Source: Companilactobacillus farciminis KCTC 3681 = DSM 20184
Lineage (GTDB): Bacteria; Bacillota; Bacilli; Lactobacillales; Lactobacillaceae
DNA length: 64,000 nt
Assembly: GCF_002706745.1 (NCBI RefSeq)
Contig: NZ_CP017702.1
Span: forward strand, 930,001-994,000
Direction: 5' to 3'
Shown: positions 44,306 to 53,192 of the stretch, in pieces
Layout: each line of letters begins with the position of its first letter
Numbering within the stretch: position 1 is the first letter of the stretch
Made by a program: the position numbers and the translations under genes
Notes under the pieces: model-generated
What the model was told of the DNA's origin: nothing
Database searches by the model: none
Seen by the model: only the letters and a program-made list of their open reading frames with translations

Positions 44306-44495
44306 AATTATCTAAAAGTAAAGAAGTTAGGGCATCGGAATTAACTTTTAAAAACTTATCAATTAGTTCTGTTGCAGTCGGATTAACTAATTGATGATCT
44401 GTTTCATTGAACTTAAATTCTCTTAATGTTTTAGACATTGCAGTGTCTAATGCTTTCTGAGCGTTCACATTGTTATTAATAGGAATATTTTCCAT
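44211..44495 (-). CDS. Phage protein of unknown function, reverse strand
   Basis: This 94-residue acidic helical protein starts MENIPINNN after AAGGAAGTGATAATA. This leader is almost the same as that of the DUF2513 gene, and both face against the early operon. No family is recognised. Confidence 0.6.
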   Translation of the reverse strand: MENIPINNNVNAQKALDTAMSKTLREFKFNETDHQLVNPTATELIDKFLKVNSDALTSLLLDNFKASLHEEFYLDSCKQVAEHYGLKESMFDQK

Positions 44496-44547
44496 TATTA
44501 TCACTTCCTTTCTCAAGGAAGATTATATCAAAGAAGGAGAAATTTAA

Positions 44548-44661
44548 ATGGACAACTTAGAAATTAAAACTGACACCGATTATGATCCAAACGGTGATTG
44601 TGAGCCTTATGACACAATGATTGACGATAAATTAACAGGAGATGAGCCACGTGAATTCTAA
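44548..44661 (+). CDS. Small acidic phage protein (37 residues)
   Basis: The ORF begins MDNLEIKTDTDYDPNGDCEP after AAGGAGAA. It overlaps the next gene. Function unknown. Confidence 0.55.
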   Translation: MDNLEIKTDTDYDPNGDCEPYDTMIDDKLTGDEPREF

Positions 44662-44902
44662 AGAGTTTAGTGAATTACTATCCGAACACAAAAAGATGAA
44701 TAGAACGATTAAATACACTGAAACCTTAATCGATGAACAAAGACAGCTCCAGGCTAATGCTGAGAGTCGAGACGATGAGAAGGCATACAGCAATTGTATT
44801 TTAAGACTGCAAGTCACGAACAGCCGTTATAAATCTGAGAATGATGACATTGAAAGTAAGCTAATTAAAGCGTTCCAGGAGGCTAAAAATGGCAATCAAT
44901 AA
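44651..44902 (+). CDS. Small coiled-coil phage protein
   Basis: This helical, highly charged protein has about 83 residues (KTSEH-type heptads such as ELLSEHKKMNRTIKYTE). GTG 44651 is nine bases after AGGAG and is preferred; ATG 44642 directly abuts the site. Confidence 0.6.
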   Translation: MNSKEFSELLSEHKKMNRTIKYTETLIDEQRQLQANAESRDDEKAYSNCILRLQVTNSRYKSENDDIESKLIKAFQEAKNGNQ

Positions 44903-45146
44903 AGACGTGGTAGCGATTGAGAATGCTTTAGATGAGTTCGTGCGAATTGGTGAAGAGATTGGACGTAAGTCTGAGCAAATCGAAGCATACGAGGCTAGAA
45001 AGTATGTGGAAAGTATGCAAGGGATTGATAATCAATCATTAACCTATCACATTGAGCGTTTAAAGCATTATCGGGATGACTTGATGATTGATAAGGCTAG
45101 AGCCGAAACAGATGTTAGAAATGCGTTTGAACACTACTACGCTTGA
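44889..45146 (+). CDS. Small helical phage protein
   Basis: This 85-residue charged helical protein overlaps its neighbour by 14 bases, with CAGGAGG upstream. Function unknown. Confidence 0.6.
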   Translation: MAINKDVVAIENALDEFVRIGEEIGRKSEQIEAYEARKYVESMQGIDNQSLTYHIERLKHYRDDLMIDKARAETDVRNAFEHYYA

Positions 45147-45160
45147 GAGGAGATGAGGAT

Positions 45161-45349
45161 GTGACAATCAGTGAGCAGCTAAACAGATTGATTGAGCTGG
45201 CTATGAAGTATAGGAGTAAACAACTCTGGTTTAGATTCATTTCATCTGAACACAATCGCAACAAATATATTTCAGCAGCTAACGATTTGGAGAAACAAAA
45301 AAAGTCCATCCTGACGGCAATCAGAACGGACAATCAATATATTAATTAA
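45161..45349 (+). CDS. Small basic phage protein
   Basis: This protein of about 62 residues starts at GTG, eight bases after AGGAG; ATG 45143 is too close to its site. Function unknown. Confidence 0.55.
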   Translation: MTISEQLNRLIELAMKYRSKQLWFRFISSEHNRNKYISAANDLEKQKKSILTAIRTDNQYIN

Positions 45350-45384
45350 CAATTTAAGTATACCACGAGAGGGGAATGAGTTTA

Positions 45385-45864
45385 ATGGCAACTTTATATG
45401 ATCTAACAGGCAAGTATCTACAGTTAGCTGAGCTTGCGGAAGAAACAGACCCACAACTATTCAGCGACACGATGGACAGTATCACAGATGCAATCGAAGA
45501 CAAAGCAGTCGGATATGCAAAAGTCGATAAAGAGTTAGCAAAAGATGAGAAAGCTCTTAAAGAAGAGGCTAAACGCCTAACTGATAGAGCTGCATCGATT
45601 GCTAGAAACAGAAAGAATTTAAAAGGCAATCTGCAAGAAGCAATGGAATCAACCGGACAATCAAAAATTAAAACTCCTGAGTTTACTATTTACATCCAAA
45701 ATAATACACCAGCATTAAGAATTTTCGACGAGAGTGAGATTCCGGCGTATTTGGGAAAGACTACTACAGTGCCCGATAAGTCGAGAATCAAAAAAATGCT
45801 AAAGGAAGGAAAAGATGTTCCAGGTGCGGAGTTAATTCAAGGTTCATCTTTACGGTATAGATAG
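45385..45864 (+). CDS. Gp157-family phage protein
   Basis: This protein of about 159 residues matches siphovirus Gp157: an N-terminal MATLYDLTGKYLQL, a central coiled coil (AKDEKALKEEAKRLTDRAAS) and a C-terminal VPDKSRIKKMLKEGKDVPGAEL. Genes of this family usually open the recombination/replication module, as here. GAGGGG lies ten bases before ATG 45385. Confidence 0.85.
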   Translation: MATLYDLTGKYLQLAELAEETDPQLFSDTMDSITDAIEDKAVGYAKVDKELAKDEKALKEEAKRLTDRAASIARNRKNLKGNLQEAMESTGQSKIKTPEFTIYIQNNTPALRIFDESEIPAYLGKTTTVPDKSRIKKMLKEGKDVPGAELIQGSSLRYR

Positions 45865-46557
45865 ATGGCATTACATTCAATGAAAGATGTTTCTAAAACG
45901 GATAAATTTCGAGTCGCAATTTACGGCAAGCCTGGAACGGGTAAGACATCGACAGCTAAATATTTAACAGGTAAATCGATCATTGTCCCGTTTGATAATT
46001 CTGAAAAAGTCCTGGGTGGTTTAGATAATATCGAAGCAGAAACGTTTGATAAATCGATTCCTACTAAGGAACTAGCGAGACTAGCAACAGAACTACCTAA
46101 GGAATTAACGGGATTCAATAACTTGATTTTAGATAATGTATCAGCCTTGGAAAAAGCTTGGTTCATTGAACAAGGTCGAAACTCAAAAAGCGGTATTAGA
46201 AACGAGTTACAAGATTATTCGGGATGGACAAATTTCTTCATTCGTGTGATTGATTCATTTTATAAGCTACCTATTAATATCCTAGTAACCGCTTGGGAAA
46301 CTCAAAATGATTTCACTTCCATGACTGGGCAAACATTCGACCAATATAGTCCACAGCTAAGAGATTCAGTTAGAGATACATTCATGGGATTAACTGATGT
46401 AGTTGGTCGTGTGATGGTCAATCCTGATACAGGAAAGCGTGGTGTGATTCTTGAAGGAAATGACGGTATATATGCTAAAAACAGATTAGATTCACGTAAA
46501 GCTTGTGCCGTTGAGGATTTATTTAATTGGGAAACTAAACCAGCTGATAAGAAATGA
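45865..46557 (+). CDS. RecA-like phage ATPase (Sak4-type single-strand annealing protein)
   Basis: This 230-residue protein has Walker A (AIYGKPGTGKTSTAKYL) and Walker B (FNNLILDNVSAL), and the layout of AAA_24/Sak4 phage recombinases. The neighbours (Gp157, helicase, DUF669) match the usual gene order. ATG directly follows the previous stop, and ATGA overlaps the helicase start. Confidence 0.82.
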   Translation: MALHSMKDVSKTDKFRVAIYGKPGTGKTSTAKYLTGKSIIVPFDNSEKVLGGLDNIEAETFDKSIPTKELARLATELPKELTGFNNLILDNVSALEKAWFIEQGRNSKSGIRNELQDYSGWTNFFIRVIDSFYKLPINILVTAWETQNDFTSMTGQTFDQYSPQLRDSVRDTFMGLTDVVGRVMVNPDTGKRGVILEGNDGIYAKNRLDSRKACAVEDLFNWETKPADKK

Positions 46558-47897
46558 CATTTGTTCTTAGAGATTATCAGAATAAACTGATTAGTGATCT
46601 TAAACATTCGATGGTGTCTGGAAATCACAACGTTGTCGTTCAATCACCAGCTGGCTCAGGTAAGACAGTAACAATGGCTGCTATTGCTAAGAGTGCTACT
46701 GACAAGCACAACAACGTATTATTCATTGTTCATAGGCGAGAAATTGTTGAACAAGTTAAACAGACTTTTAAAGCATACGGAGTTGATATGACTCTTTGCT
46801 ATGTGGGTATGGTCCAAACGGTAACGAGAAGACTGGAAAAATTAGACAAACCGCAGTTAATTCTTGTTGATGAATGTCACCATGCACTAGCTAAATCATA
46901 CACTCGAATATTTGATTATTTTAAGCAAGCTAACGTTGTGGGATTCACAGCTACACCTATTAGATTATCCGGACAAGGATTATCAAAAGTGTTTGATGAT
47001 CTAATACTAGGTCCACAGATTGATTGGTTAATTGATAATAATTTCTTGGCACCTTATGAATATTACTCGGTCAAGCTGATTGATGATAAGAAATTGAAGA
47101 AAAATTCAACTGGCGATTTTAGTTCCAAATCTATGGATAGTGCATCCAAGAACATCATCTATGGGGATGTCATTAAAACATATAAGCGAGTCGCTAGTAA
47201 TACTAAAACTATCATCTATACACACAACGTTGAATCAAGTATCAAGGTCGCAAAGGAATTTAATGATGCTGGTTTTAAAGCATTACAAGTTGATGGTAAG
47301 ACACCAAAAGATAAACGCAAGCAAGTCATGGATGATTTTAGAAATGGCAAAGTAACAATCCTGGTCAATGCTGAGCTGTACGGTGAAGGTGTGGACGTTC
47401 CAGATTGTCAAACAGTAATAATGCTACGTCCTACCGAGTCACTATCGTTATTCATTCAGCAATCAATGCGTTGTATGAGATATCGGCCAAATAAGACAGC
47501 AACAATTATTGATCACGTCGCTAATTACACAAGATTTGGATTACCTGATTCAGAGCATAAATGGAATTTGGAAGGCGGCAAGAAATCAAAAAAGAAAGCT
47601 AACACAGATTCCATTTCTATACGGCAATGTTCTAAATGCTTTGGGGTTTTTAGAGCCAATTTAAAGATTTGCCCATACTGTGGTGCAAAGTATGAAGTTA
47701 AAGAGCAAGAAGTGGAAGTAAAAAAAGATGTTGAACTACAAGAAATAAAGAAAGTAATGAAATATAACACCGATTACATCTTAACTAAAAAAGTGTCAGA
47801 GCTTAACACGATGGCCGAGCTTAAGGCCTATCAAAAAGCTAAGAATTATAAGAATGGCTGGACTTATTACCAAGCCAAATTGAAAGGAATTATATAA
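46554..47897 (+). CDS. DEAD/DEAH helicase (superfamily 2)
   Basis: This 447-residue protein has motif I SPAGSGKTVTMAAIA, motif II VDECHHA, motif III GFTATPIR and motif VI QQSMRCMRYRP. A C-terminal zinc ribbon (CSKCFGVFRANLKICPYCG) follows. It acts in phage DNA replication or recombination. Confidence 0.93.
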   Translation: MTFVLRDYQNKLISDLKHSMVSGNHNVVVQSPAGSGKTVTMAAIAKSATDKHNNVLFIVHRREIVEQVKQTFKAYGVDMTLCYVGMVQTVTRRLEKLDKPQLILVDECHHALAKSYTRIFDYFKQANVVGFTATPIRLSGQGLSKVFDDLILGPQIDWLIDNNFLAPYEYYSVKLIDDKKLKKNSTGDFSSKSMDSASKNIIYGDVIKTYKRVASNTKTIIYTHNVESSIKVAKEFNDAGFKALQVDGKTPKDKRKQVMDDFRNGKVTILVNAELYGEGVDVPDCQTVIMLRPTESLSLFIQQSMRCMRYRPNKTATIIDHVANYTRFGLPDSEHKWNLEGGKKSKKKANTDSISIRQCSKCFGVFRANLKICPYCGAKYEVKEQEVEVKKDVELQEIKKVMKYNTDYILTKKVSELNTMAELKAYQKAKNYKNGWTYYQAKLKGII

Positions 47898-47899
47898 AC

Positions 47900-48412
47900 A
47901 TGAAATTTACAGCAGACTATTCAAAAATGACAGAATCAAACGGAAATAATGATCCTATTCCAAAGGGAACTTATGAAGCAAAAATATTGGATGTTATTGA
48001 TGGGCAACCAACTCCTAACGGTAAAGAAAAGATTCAAGTACACTTGGAAATTCGTGATGACTTAGATACCGCATTACCTAAAACGAATGGCAAGCAACAT
48101 AGACGTCAAATTTGGGGAGATATTTGGTTTAAAGACAAGAAAGATAAATATGGATACATGTTGCAACCTGAAGACTGTTTAAATTTATTAAAAGCAGCTG
48201 GTTATCCTGATGGAACACCATTTGAAAATACCGCCCAAAGCCTAGACACGCTAGTAGGTGGCAAAGCAGTAAAGATTAATATTGGAATCAATGAATATAA
48301 TGGCAAAAAACAAAATCAGATTGCATTTTGGGATTACTACAAAACTGACTATCCTATGGATCCTAACCAATCTAAGCCAGTTGACGTTAAAGAATCAGAC
48401 CTTCCATTTTAA
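47900..48412 (+). CDS. DUF669 protein (SSB-like)
   Basis: This 170-residue protein starts with DYSKMTESNGNNDPIPKGTYEAKI and has the DUF669 beta-barrel layout, ending in an acidic tail (ESDLPF) like many single-strand DNA-binding proteins. Confidence 0.82.
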   Translation: MKFTADYSKMTESNGNNDPIPKGTYEAKILDVIDGQPTPNGKEKIQVHLEIRDDLDTALPKTNGKQHRRQIWGDIWFKDKKDKYGYMLQPEDCLNLLKAAGYPDGTPFENTAQSLDTLVGGKAVKINIGINEYNGKKQNQIAFWDYYKTDYPMDPNQSKPVDVKESDLPF

Positions 48413-48433
48413 TTGTTTGTGAGGTGATTTGAG

Positions 48434-49225
48434 ATGACTAATTTAGTCAATTATGCCTTAGCTTATGCAAAAAAAGGTATGAGCGTTTTGCCAATGCACA
48501 ACAAACAACCGCTTATAAAATTTGCTGACAAACCTCCATTGACTCAAGAAGAAATCAAACGTATATGGAGTAGATATCCCGATGCGCAGTTGGCTTTAAG
48601 AACAATTAATTTCTTCGTTATTGATATTGATGAGCATGAAGGAGGGGCAGATGGATTCAAATCTATTAATGAATTTAGTCATAAAAATTTGCTAATCCTG
48701 ACACTCTCTCAAAAAACAGCAGGAGGCGGACGACAACTATTTTATTTAAAACGTGATGATATCGGTGTTAGGCAAAATATTGGCTGGTTACCAGGCGTTG
48801 ATGTAAAAGCCCACCCTAACAATTATGTAGTAGTAGCACCATCAGAACGAAATTCAAAGTTCTATGAGTGGGAGAATCATAATCCTATCGTTACAGCTAG
48901 TAGAGAGTTAATTCAACTTATTAACCAAAGGGATGGCAGTTCTGAATACGATCCCTCAAAAATAAATTTGAATGGCAAGAAGACATTAACTACTGATTTG
49001 TTTGAAACTATCGTAAATGGTTTTGGATCAAAGGGTAGCAGAAATAACGATTTAACTAGTTTTGTGGGTGGTTTGCTGTTCAGAAACGTTGATGCTAGTG
49101 TTACTTATCAATTGGCAATGCAAGCTAATGAGAATACAGATGAGCCTTTACCAGATAAAGAATTTAATAGAACGTTTGAGTCGATTTTAAATAAGGAACT
49201 CAGAAGAAGGGGGGCAAATGTTTGA
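48434..49225 (+). CDS. Bifunctional primase-polymerase (Prim-Pol)
   Basis: This 263-residue protein has the DxD metal motif in FFVIDIDEHEGG, SQKTAGGGRQLFYL and a His-bearing GVDVKAHPNNYVVVAPS, typical of archaeo-eukaryotic-type primases on phages and plasmids. It overlaps the VapE gene start by four bases. Confidence 0.88.
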   Translation: MTNLVNYALAYAKKGMSVLPMHNKQPLIKFADKPPLTQEEIKRIWSRYPDAQLALRTINFFVIDIDEHEGGADGFKSINEFSHKNLLILTLSQKTAGGGRQLFYLKRDDIGVRQNIGWLPGVDVKAHPNNYVVVAPSERNSKFYEWENHNPIVTASRELIQLINQRDGSSEYDPSKINLNGKKTLTTDLFETIVNGFGSKGSRNNDLTSFVGGLLFRNVDASVTYQLAMQANENTDEPLPDKEFNRTFESILNKELRRRGANV

Positions 49226-50493
49226 GTGTTGAAGAAAAGGTTAAGAAACTCCAAAAGGTTCAAGAAGAAGAAGAAAAGGTAACATCATTCCCTTATCCAT
49301 TCCTGCTTAATCAGTACAGTAAGCCTAAAGCAAACAGCTTGAAAAATGTCGGTTTAATTCTTGAACGTGATCCAATGCTTAAAGGCACATTTGCCTTCAA
49401 TGAATTTACTCATGAAATCGAAATTCAAAAAGACGTTAAACAATTAAATATTGAAAAGGGTCAGATGAAGGACGATTATACACCAGCTTTAATGTGGTAC
49501 ATGGAAAGTAAATTTGAGGTTCTATTTCCTAAGAATTTAACTGAAATGGCAGTTATTAATGAAGCTAGAAGTCATAGCTACAATCCGGTTAAAGATTACT
49601 TAGAGGATTGCTACTCAAACTGGGATAAGAAACCACGTATTGCAGATTTTTTACCAACGTTTTTAGGAGTTGAAAAGTCGGACGTTACCACCCTCCAAAC
49701 TAAGTTATTTTTAGTTGGAGCCGTGACAAAGGTTTTTAATCCTAAAGCTAAATTTGATTATGTTTTAGATTTAGCTGGTGGGCAAGGTGCTGGTAAAACA
49801 ACCTTACTTAAAAAGTTAGCTAACGGCTGGTATACAGATCAGTTTTCAGATTTTAAAGATAAAGATTCTTACGTAAATATGCTGAGAGCGTGGATTGTTA
49901 ATGATGATGAAATGACTGCTACAGCAAGGAGTAGTTTTGAGGATTTAAAGAAGTTCGCCAGTGCGGAGAAGCTTGAGTTTCGTAAAGCATACGGTCGACA
50001 TACTACTAATGAATATAAGAACTTTGTTTTAGCTCGGACTACTAACCAAGTTCAATACCTAAAGGATAAAACAGGTTCACGTAGGTTTTTGCCAAACCTG
50101 GTTGATAAGTCAAAGCAAACATTTCATCCAGTAGAATATTTAGATCAGAACGAGGTTGATCAAGTTTGGGGTGAAGCAATGGACTTATTCCGTGATGGAT
50201 TCAGTTTTAATTTATCAGCAGCAGAAGAAAAAATGCTTGATGAGCATCGAGAACAGTTTGTTTATATCGAACCGTTTGAAGAACAAATTGATAAGTTCTT
50301 GGAAAGTTCAGATGTGGAATTCATTACCAGCTTTGATATTGCGGACCAAGCTTTGGATATAAGTAATTTAGCAACTAATCCCAAGATGGCAAAAAAAATC
50401 AAATATGTCATGGATAACAAAGAAGGTTGGGAGTACAAAAGAAAGACAATTAAGGGAATAAAGCGACGTGGATACGTAAAAGTGGACCACTAG
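49222..50493 (+). CDS. VapE-family phage helicase/primase ATPase
   Basis: This 423-residue protein starts at TTG with AAGGGGGG upstream. Walker A is in LAGGQGAGKTTLLKKLANGW and Walker B in AWIVNDDEM. RRFLPNLVDK near residue 290 matches the arginine-finger region of virulence-associated E proteins. Together with Prim-Pol it should load at the origin, which probably lies just downstream. Confidence 0.9.
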   Translation: MSVEEKVKKLQKVQEEEEKVTSFPYPFLLNQYSKPKANSLKNVGLILERDPMLKGTFAFNEFTHEIEIQKDVKQLNIEKGQMKDDYTPALMWYMESKFEVLFPKNLTEMAVINEARSHSYNPVKDYLEDCYSNWDKKPRIADFLPTFLGVEKSDVTTLQTKLFLVGAVTKVFNPKAKFDYVLDLAGGQGAGKTTLLKKLANGWYTDQFSDFKDKDSYVNMLRAWIVNDDEMTATARSSFEDLKKFASAEKLEFRKAYGRHTTNEYKNFVLARTTNQVQYLKDKTGSRRFLPNLVDKSKQTFHPVEYLDQNEVDQVWGEAMDLFRDGFSFNLSAAEEKMLDEHREQFVYIEPFEEQIDKFLESSDVEFITSFDIADQALDISNLATNPKMAKKIKYVMDNKEGWEYKRKTIKGIKRRGYVKVDH

Positions 50494-50734
50494 GACCACT
50501 AAAGGACCACGTACGTGGTCCACTTGAAAGCCTATCATACCAGTGATTTGACCCCTAAAGGACCACTAGACCACGTTTTTCTACTAAAACTTTTATAGTG
50601 TGTTAATTATTTAAGGGTGGCGGAGGGACACATGCCAAAAGTTTGAAACCTAGTGGTCCAGTGGTCCATGAGGGTTAAATCTTAGAGCGACATAGGATTA
50701 CCCTGGACCAGCTTAGTGGTCCTTAGTGGTCCAC
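50484..50734. repeat. GTGGTCC/GGACCAC repeat field, candidate phage origin
   Basis: Nine exact copies of GTGGTCC or its complement lie in 250 bases: GGACCAC at 50484, 50493, 50504 and 50560; GTGGTCC at 50515, 50653, 50661, 50716 and 50726. A near copy, GGACCAG, is at 50705 and a degenerate AGACCAC follows 50566. Copies 50504 and 50515 form the perfect 18-bp palindrome GGACCACGTACGTGGTCC. An A/T-rich stretch without copies lies at about 50575-50616. No ORF fills the gap between VapE and VRR-NUC. Iteron-like repeats flanking an A/T-rich block after a replication ATPase fit an origin of replication. Confidence 0.65.
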
Positions 50735-51097
50735 TTGAGGAGTGATTTTATCGAAAAACAATCAGAACATGATATCCAATCACGAATAATGATTGAGGTA
50801 AGTAAGCATAATTGCACCATTTTCCGAACGAATGTGGGAATGGTAAGAATGTCAGATGGAAGATGGTTTGACACAGGGTTGCCCAAAGGTCATCCGGATT
50901 TGTATGGATTTAAACATAGTAACGGAAAAGTATTTTATATAGAAGTTAAAAATAAAACTGGACGTGCTCGTGAAGATCAAATTCAATTTCATTACATGCT
51001 ATCGAACCACAATATTATCCACGGCATAGCACGAAGTCCAGAGGACGCTTTAAAAATAATTGATGAGGAGTTGGTGGGATATGGATTTGAACAGTAA
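50726..51097 (+). CDS. VRR-NUC domain nuclease, start uncertain
   Basis: This protein of up to 123 residues has SEHDIQSRIMIEVSKH, GLPKGHPDLYGF and FYIEVKNKTGRAREDQ, the PD-(D/E)xK core of VRR-NUC nucleases that resolve branched DNA. The start is odd: the open frame runs back to GTG 50726, which is itself the last repeat copy and has no ribosome binding site. The good site GAGGAG (near 50736) is followed at proper spacing only by ATC (50750). Confidence 0.85.
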   Translation: MVHLRSDFIEKQSEHDIQSRIMIEVSKHNCTIFRTNVGMVRMSDGRWFDTGLPKGHPDLYGFKHSNGKVFYIEVKNKTGRAREDQIQFHYMLSNHNIIHGIARSPEDALKIIDEELVGYGFEQ

Positions 51098-51263
51098 TAA
51101 GCAAGGACAATACAAGGAATTAGTTGAAGAACTAAGCTACGTTAAGGATTTAATCAATTCGGGGGAAGTATGGATATCAAGAGATGAGAATGCGGACTTA
51201 CTAGTAGCAGCAGCTATATTAGTTGCGAGTGAACACGCAGAAAATAAACCCAGTAATTATTAA
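51081..51263 (+). CDS. Small acidic phage protein
   Basis: This 60-residue protein starts MDLNSNKQGQYKELVEELSYV. It overlaps the nuclease gene by 17 bases. Function unknown. Confidence 0.6.
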   Translation: MDLNSNKQGQYKELVEELSYVKDLINSGEVWISRDENADLLVAAAILVASEHAENKPSNY

Positions 51264-51279
51264 ATAAGGAAGTTAAATC

Positions 51280-51672
51280 ATGCGAAATCTAATAAATTGG
51301 ACTGAGGAACAACAAACGGCAATTAAACAATTAGTTAAAATTAAAACTTATTATCATAGGGATCCGATTCAGCTATTCAACGACATAGCAAGCGCTAAGC
51401 ATGTTATTTCAATTTCATCATTGCCTATTGATAATCAATACAATTATTCATTTAAGCTGTATCGAGATAAATATGGCATTGAATACACCGAGACTAAAAG
51501 GAAGAAAAAAAGTAACGAAGCAAAGCAGGCAACAGTTAAGCAATTTAACGATTCAATCGATATTTTGCACGATAAATATGTTAAATCGAAAGACAACAAC
51601 TTCGATGAAACCACAAGAAAATTAACTAAAGATATTATGGCATTCCTGGAAGGCGAATCAGAATTCGTATAG
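51280..51672 (+). CDS. Phage protein of unknown function
   Basis: This 130-residue basic protein starts MRNLINWTEEQQTAIKQL; the C-terminal half is helical and rich in Lys and Asp. GGAAG lies before the ATG. Confidence 0.65.
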   Translation: MRNLINWTEEQQTAIKQLVKIKTYYHRDPIQLFNDIASAKHVISISSLPIDNQYNYSFKLYRDKYGIEYTETKRKKKSNEAKQATVKQFNDSIDILHDKYVKSKDNNFDETTRKLTKDIMAFLEGESEFV

Positions 51673-51734
51673 GAATAGCTTTAAAAACATACCGCATCAC
51701 AAATATACGTCATGACATATAGAGGAGAAAAACT

Positions 51735-52010
51735 ATGGATTATAAAACATCGAAAAATGAAGAAACACTATGGGAATTTACTAAGAGAGAATTAGAAGCA
51801 GAAGGCTTTAATCCAGTAATGTGGAGAATAAAAGAAGTTCCACTAGATGAAATTTTTACGATTTGTAACATTTATGATAATACCGAATTTGCAGTTTATT
51901 ACGAAAACAGTAAATATCACTTTGGATATTATGCGGAATCAAGAAACGGTGCTTATGAATTGTTAGAAGCAGAAAAAATTACAACAGCAATCGAGTCAAG
52001 TGAGGAGTAA
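51735..52010 (+). CDS. Phage protein of unknown function
   Basis: This 91-residue acidic protein has aromatic-rich strands (EFAVYYENSKYHFGYYAES). GAGGAG precedes the ATG. Confidence 0.65.
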   Translation: MDYKTSKNEETLWEFTKRELEAEGFNPVMWRIKEVPLDEIFTICNIYDNTEFAVYYENSKYHFGYYAESRNGAYELLEAEKITTAIESSEE

Positions 52011-52012
52011 TT

Positions 52013-52270
52013 ATGAATATTTACATTGATCTAGATAAAGTTAGCAATACTATCCTAGACATTTTAGTTGCAAAGATGAGATTTATTGACCCGGATATAA
52101 AACTGTCTGATAAGAACCGCAAAGAAATTATTTTACTAATTAAAGAATATTACAACGTTGATCCAGAAGATTTAGCAGACACGCTCGAAAACTTGTTGGT
52201 TCACAATTTTAACAAAAAAGTAGACCCAGAAATTGCAGGATTCGTAAAACTATTCAGAGGAGAAAATTAA
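52013..52270 (+). CDS. Phage protein of unknown function
   Basis: This 85-residue helical acidic protein starts two bases after the previous stop, with GAGGAG upstream. Confidence 0.65.
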   Translation: MNIYIDLDKVSNTILDILVAKMRFIDPDIKLSDKNRKEIILLIKEYYNVDPEDLADTLENLLVHNFNKKVDPEIAGFVKLFRGEN

Positions 52271-52271
52271 T

Positions 52272-52721
52272 ATGAAACGTAAATTAGATAGTAAATATAA
52301 AGAGTTGGTCGATTATGTAACAAATCGTCAAGGAGGATTGTACTTAAGCACTATAATCGGAGATTTTATAAACGGTGATACTCTACCTAATCAAATACTA
52401 CATGATTTAATTACAGACAATTCTTCATATATAGATGAATTAGATGAGGTAGTTCAAATCATCGTAGATATCTACAACGACAATTATGAACTTAATGAAC
52501 CACTATATAGCTTTCGACTAAAAGGCGCTAAAGATTCTAATTCTCATAGTTTGTATTTAGGTGTTGGCTTAAAAAGAAGTAAATACAGTAGCTGTTGGAC
52601 AAAATATTCATACATCAGCCCAGGTGTAATGTCTATGACGGAAAAATACTTCTTAGAAAATCTACCCGAAGAAATGAGTCCCGACCAATTCGAAAAGGAA
52701 AGGGTTGATAGTGATGACTAA
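52272..52721 (+). CDS. Phage protein of unknown function
   Basis: This 149-residue protein has an acidic helical N-half and a strand-rich middle (LYLGVGLKRSKYSS). It overlaps the next gene by eight bases and has AGAGGAG upstream. Confidence 0.65.
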   Translation: MKRKLDSKYKELVDYVTNRQGGLYLSTIIGDFINGDTLPNQILHDLITDNSSYIDELDEVVQIIVDIYNDNYELNEPLYSFRLKGAKDSNSHSLYLGVGLKRSKYSSCWTKYSYISPGVMSMTEKYFLENLPEEMSPDQFEKERVDSDD

Positions 52722-53190
52722 TCCCGAATTAATCAAGCTAGTTCAGTCAATCGAACGAGACTATGGAACGGTCAACTGTAAGGAAGCTGCTAACGATTCC
52801 AGACTTAAATACATGCATAGTATGTACCCGTCCGAATCCAAACAACCAGAAGTTGCCAGGAATAAAACAAAAATGAAACAGGCTCAACACTTGCTTGATA
52901 CGCTGAACGAACCTAAATACAAAATTGCAAAAATGGTACATGTGAATTCAAATACTTTCTCACAGTTGTGCTCGAGTGGATTACTAGACGATGAACTGTG
53001 GTTAGCACACAGACAGCATAGGTTCCAATATCGCTATTATCGTGGAGATAAATTGATTGCTAAAGGCACTATTAAGCAGATTGCTAATAAAACCGGCAAA
53101 ACTGAAAGACAAATTAGATATTGTCAACTATCGACTTATAGAAAGTATGCACACGCTGAAAAATATCAATTGATCAGAGTGAGGAGTTAA
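52714..53190 (+). CDS. Phage protein with C-terminal HTH-like segment
   Basis: This 158-residue basic protein starts MTNPELIKL; the C-terminus KGTIKQIANKTGKTERQIRY resembles a helix-turn-helix. An upstream in-frame start at 52705 is rejected on spacing. It may be a regulator. Confidence 0.6.
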   Translation: MTNPELIKLVQSIERDYGTVNCKEAANDSRLKYMHSMYPSESKQPEVARNKTKMKQAQHLLDTLNEPKYKIAKMVHVNSNTFSQLCSSGLLDDELWLAHRQHRFQYRYYRGDKLIAKGTIKQIANKTGKTERQIRYCQLSTYRKYAHAEKYQLIRVRS

Positions 53191-53192
53191 TT

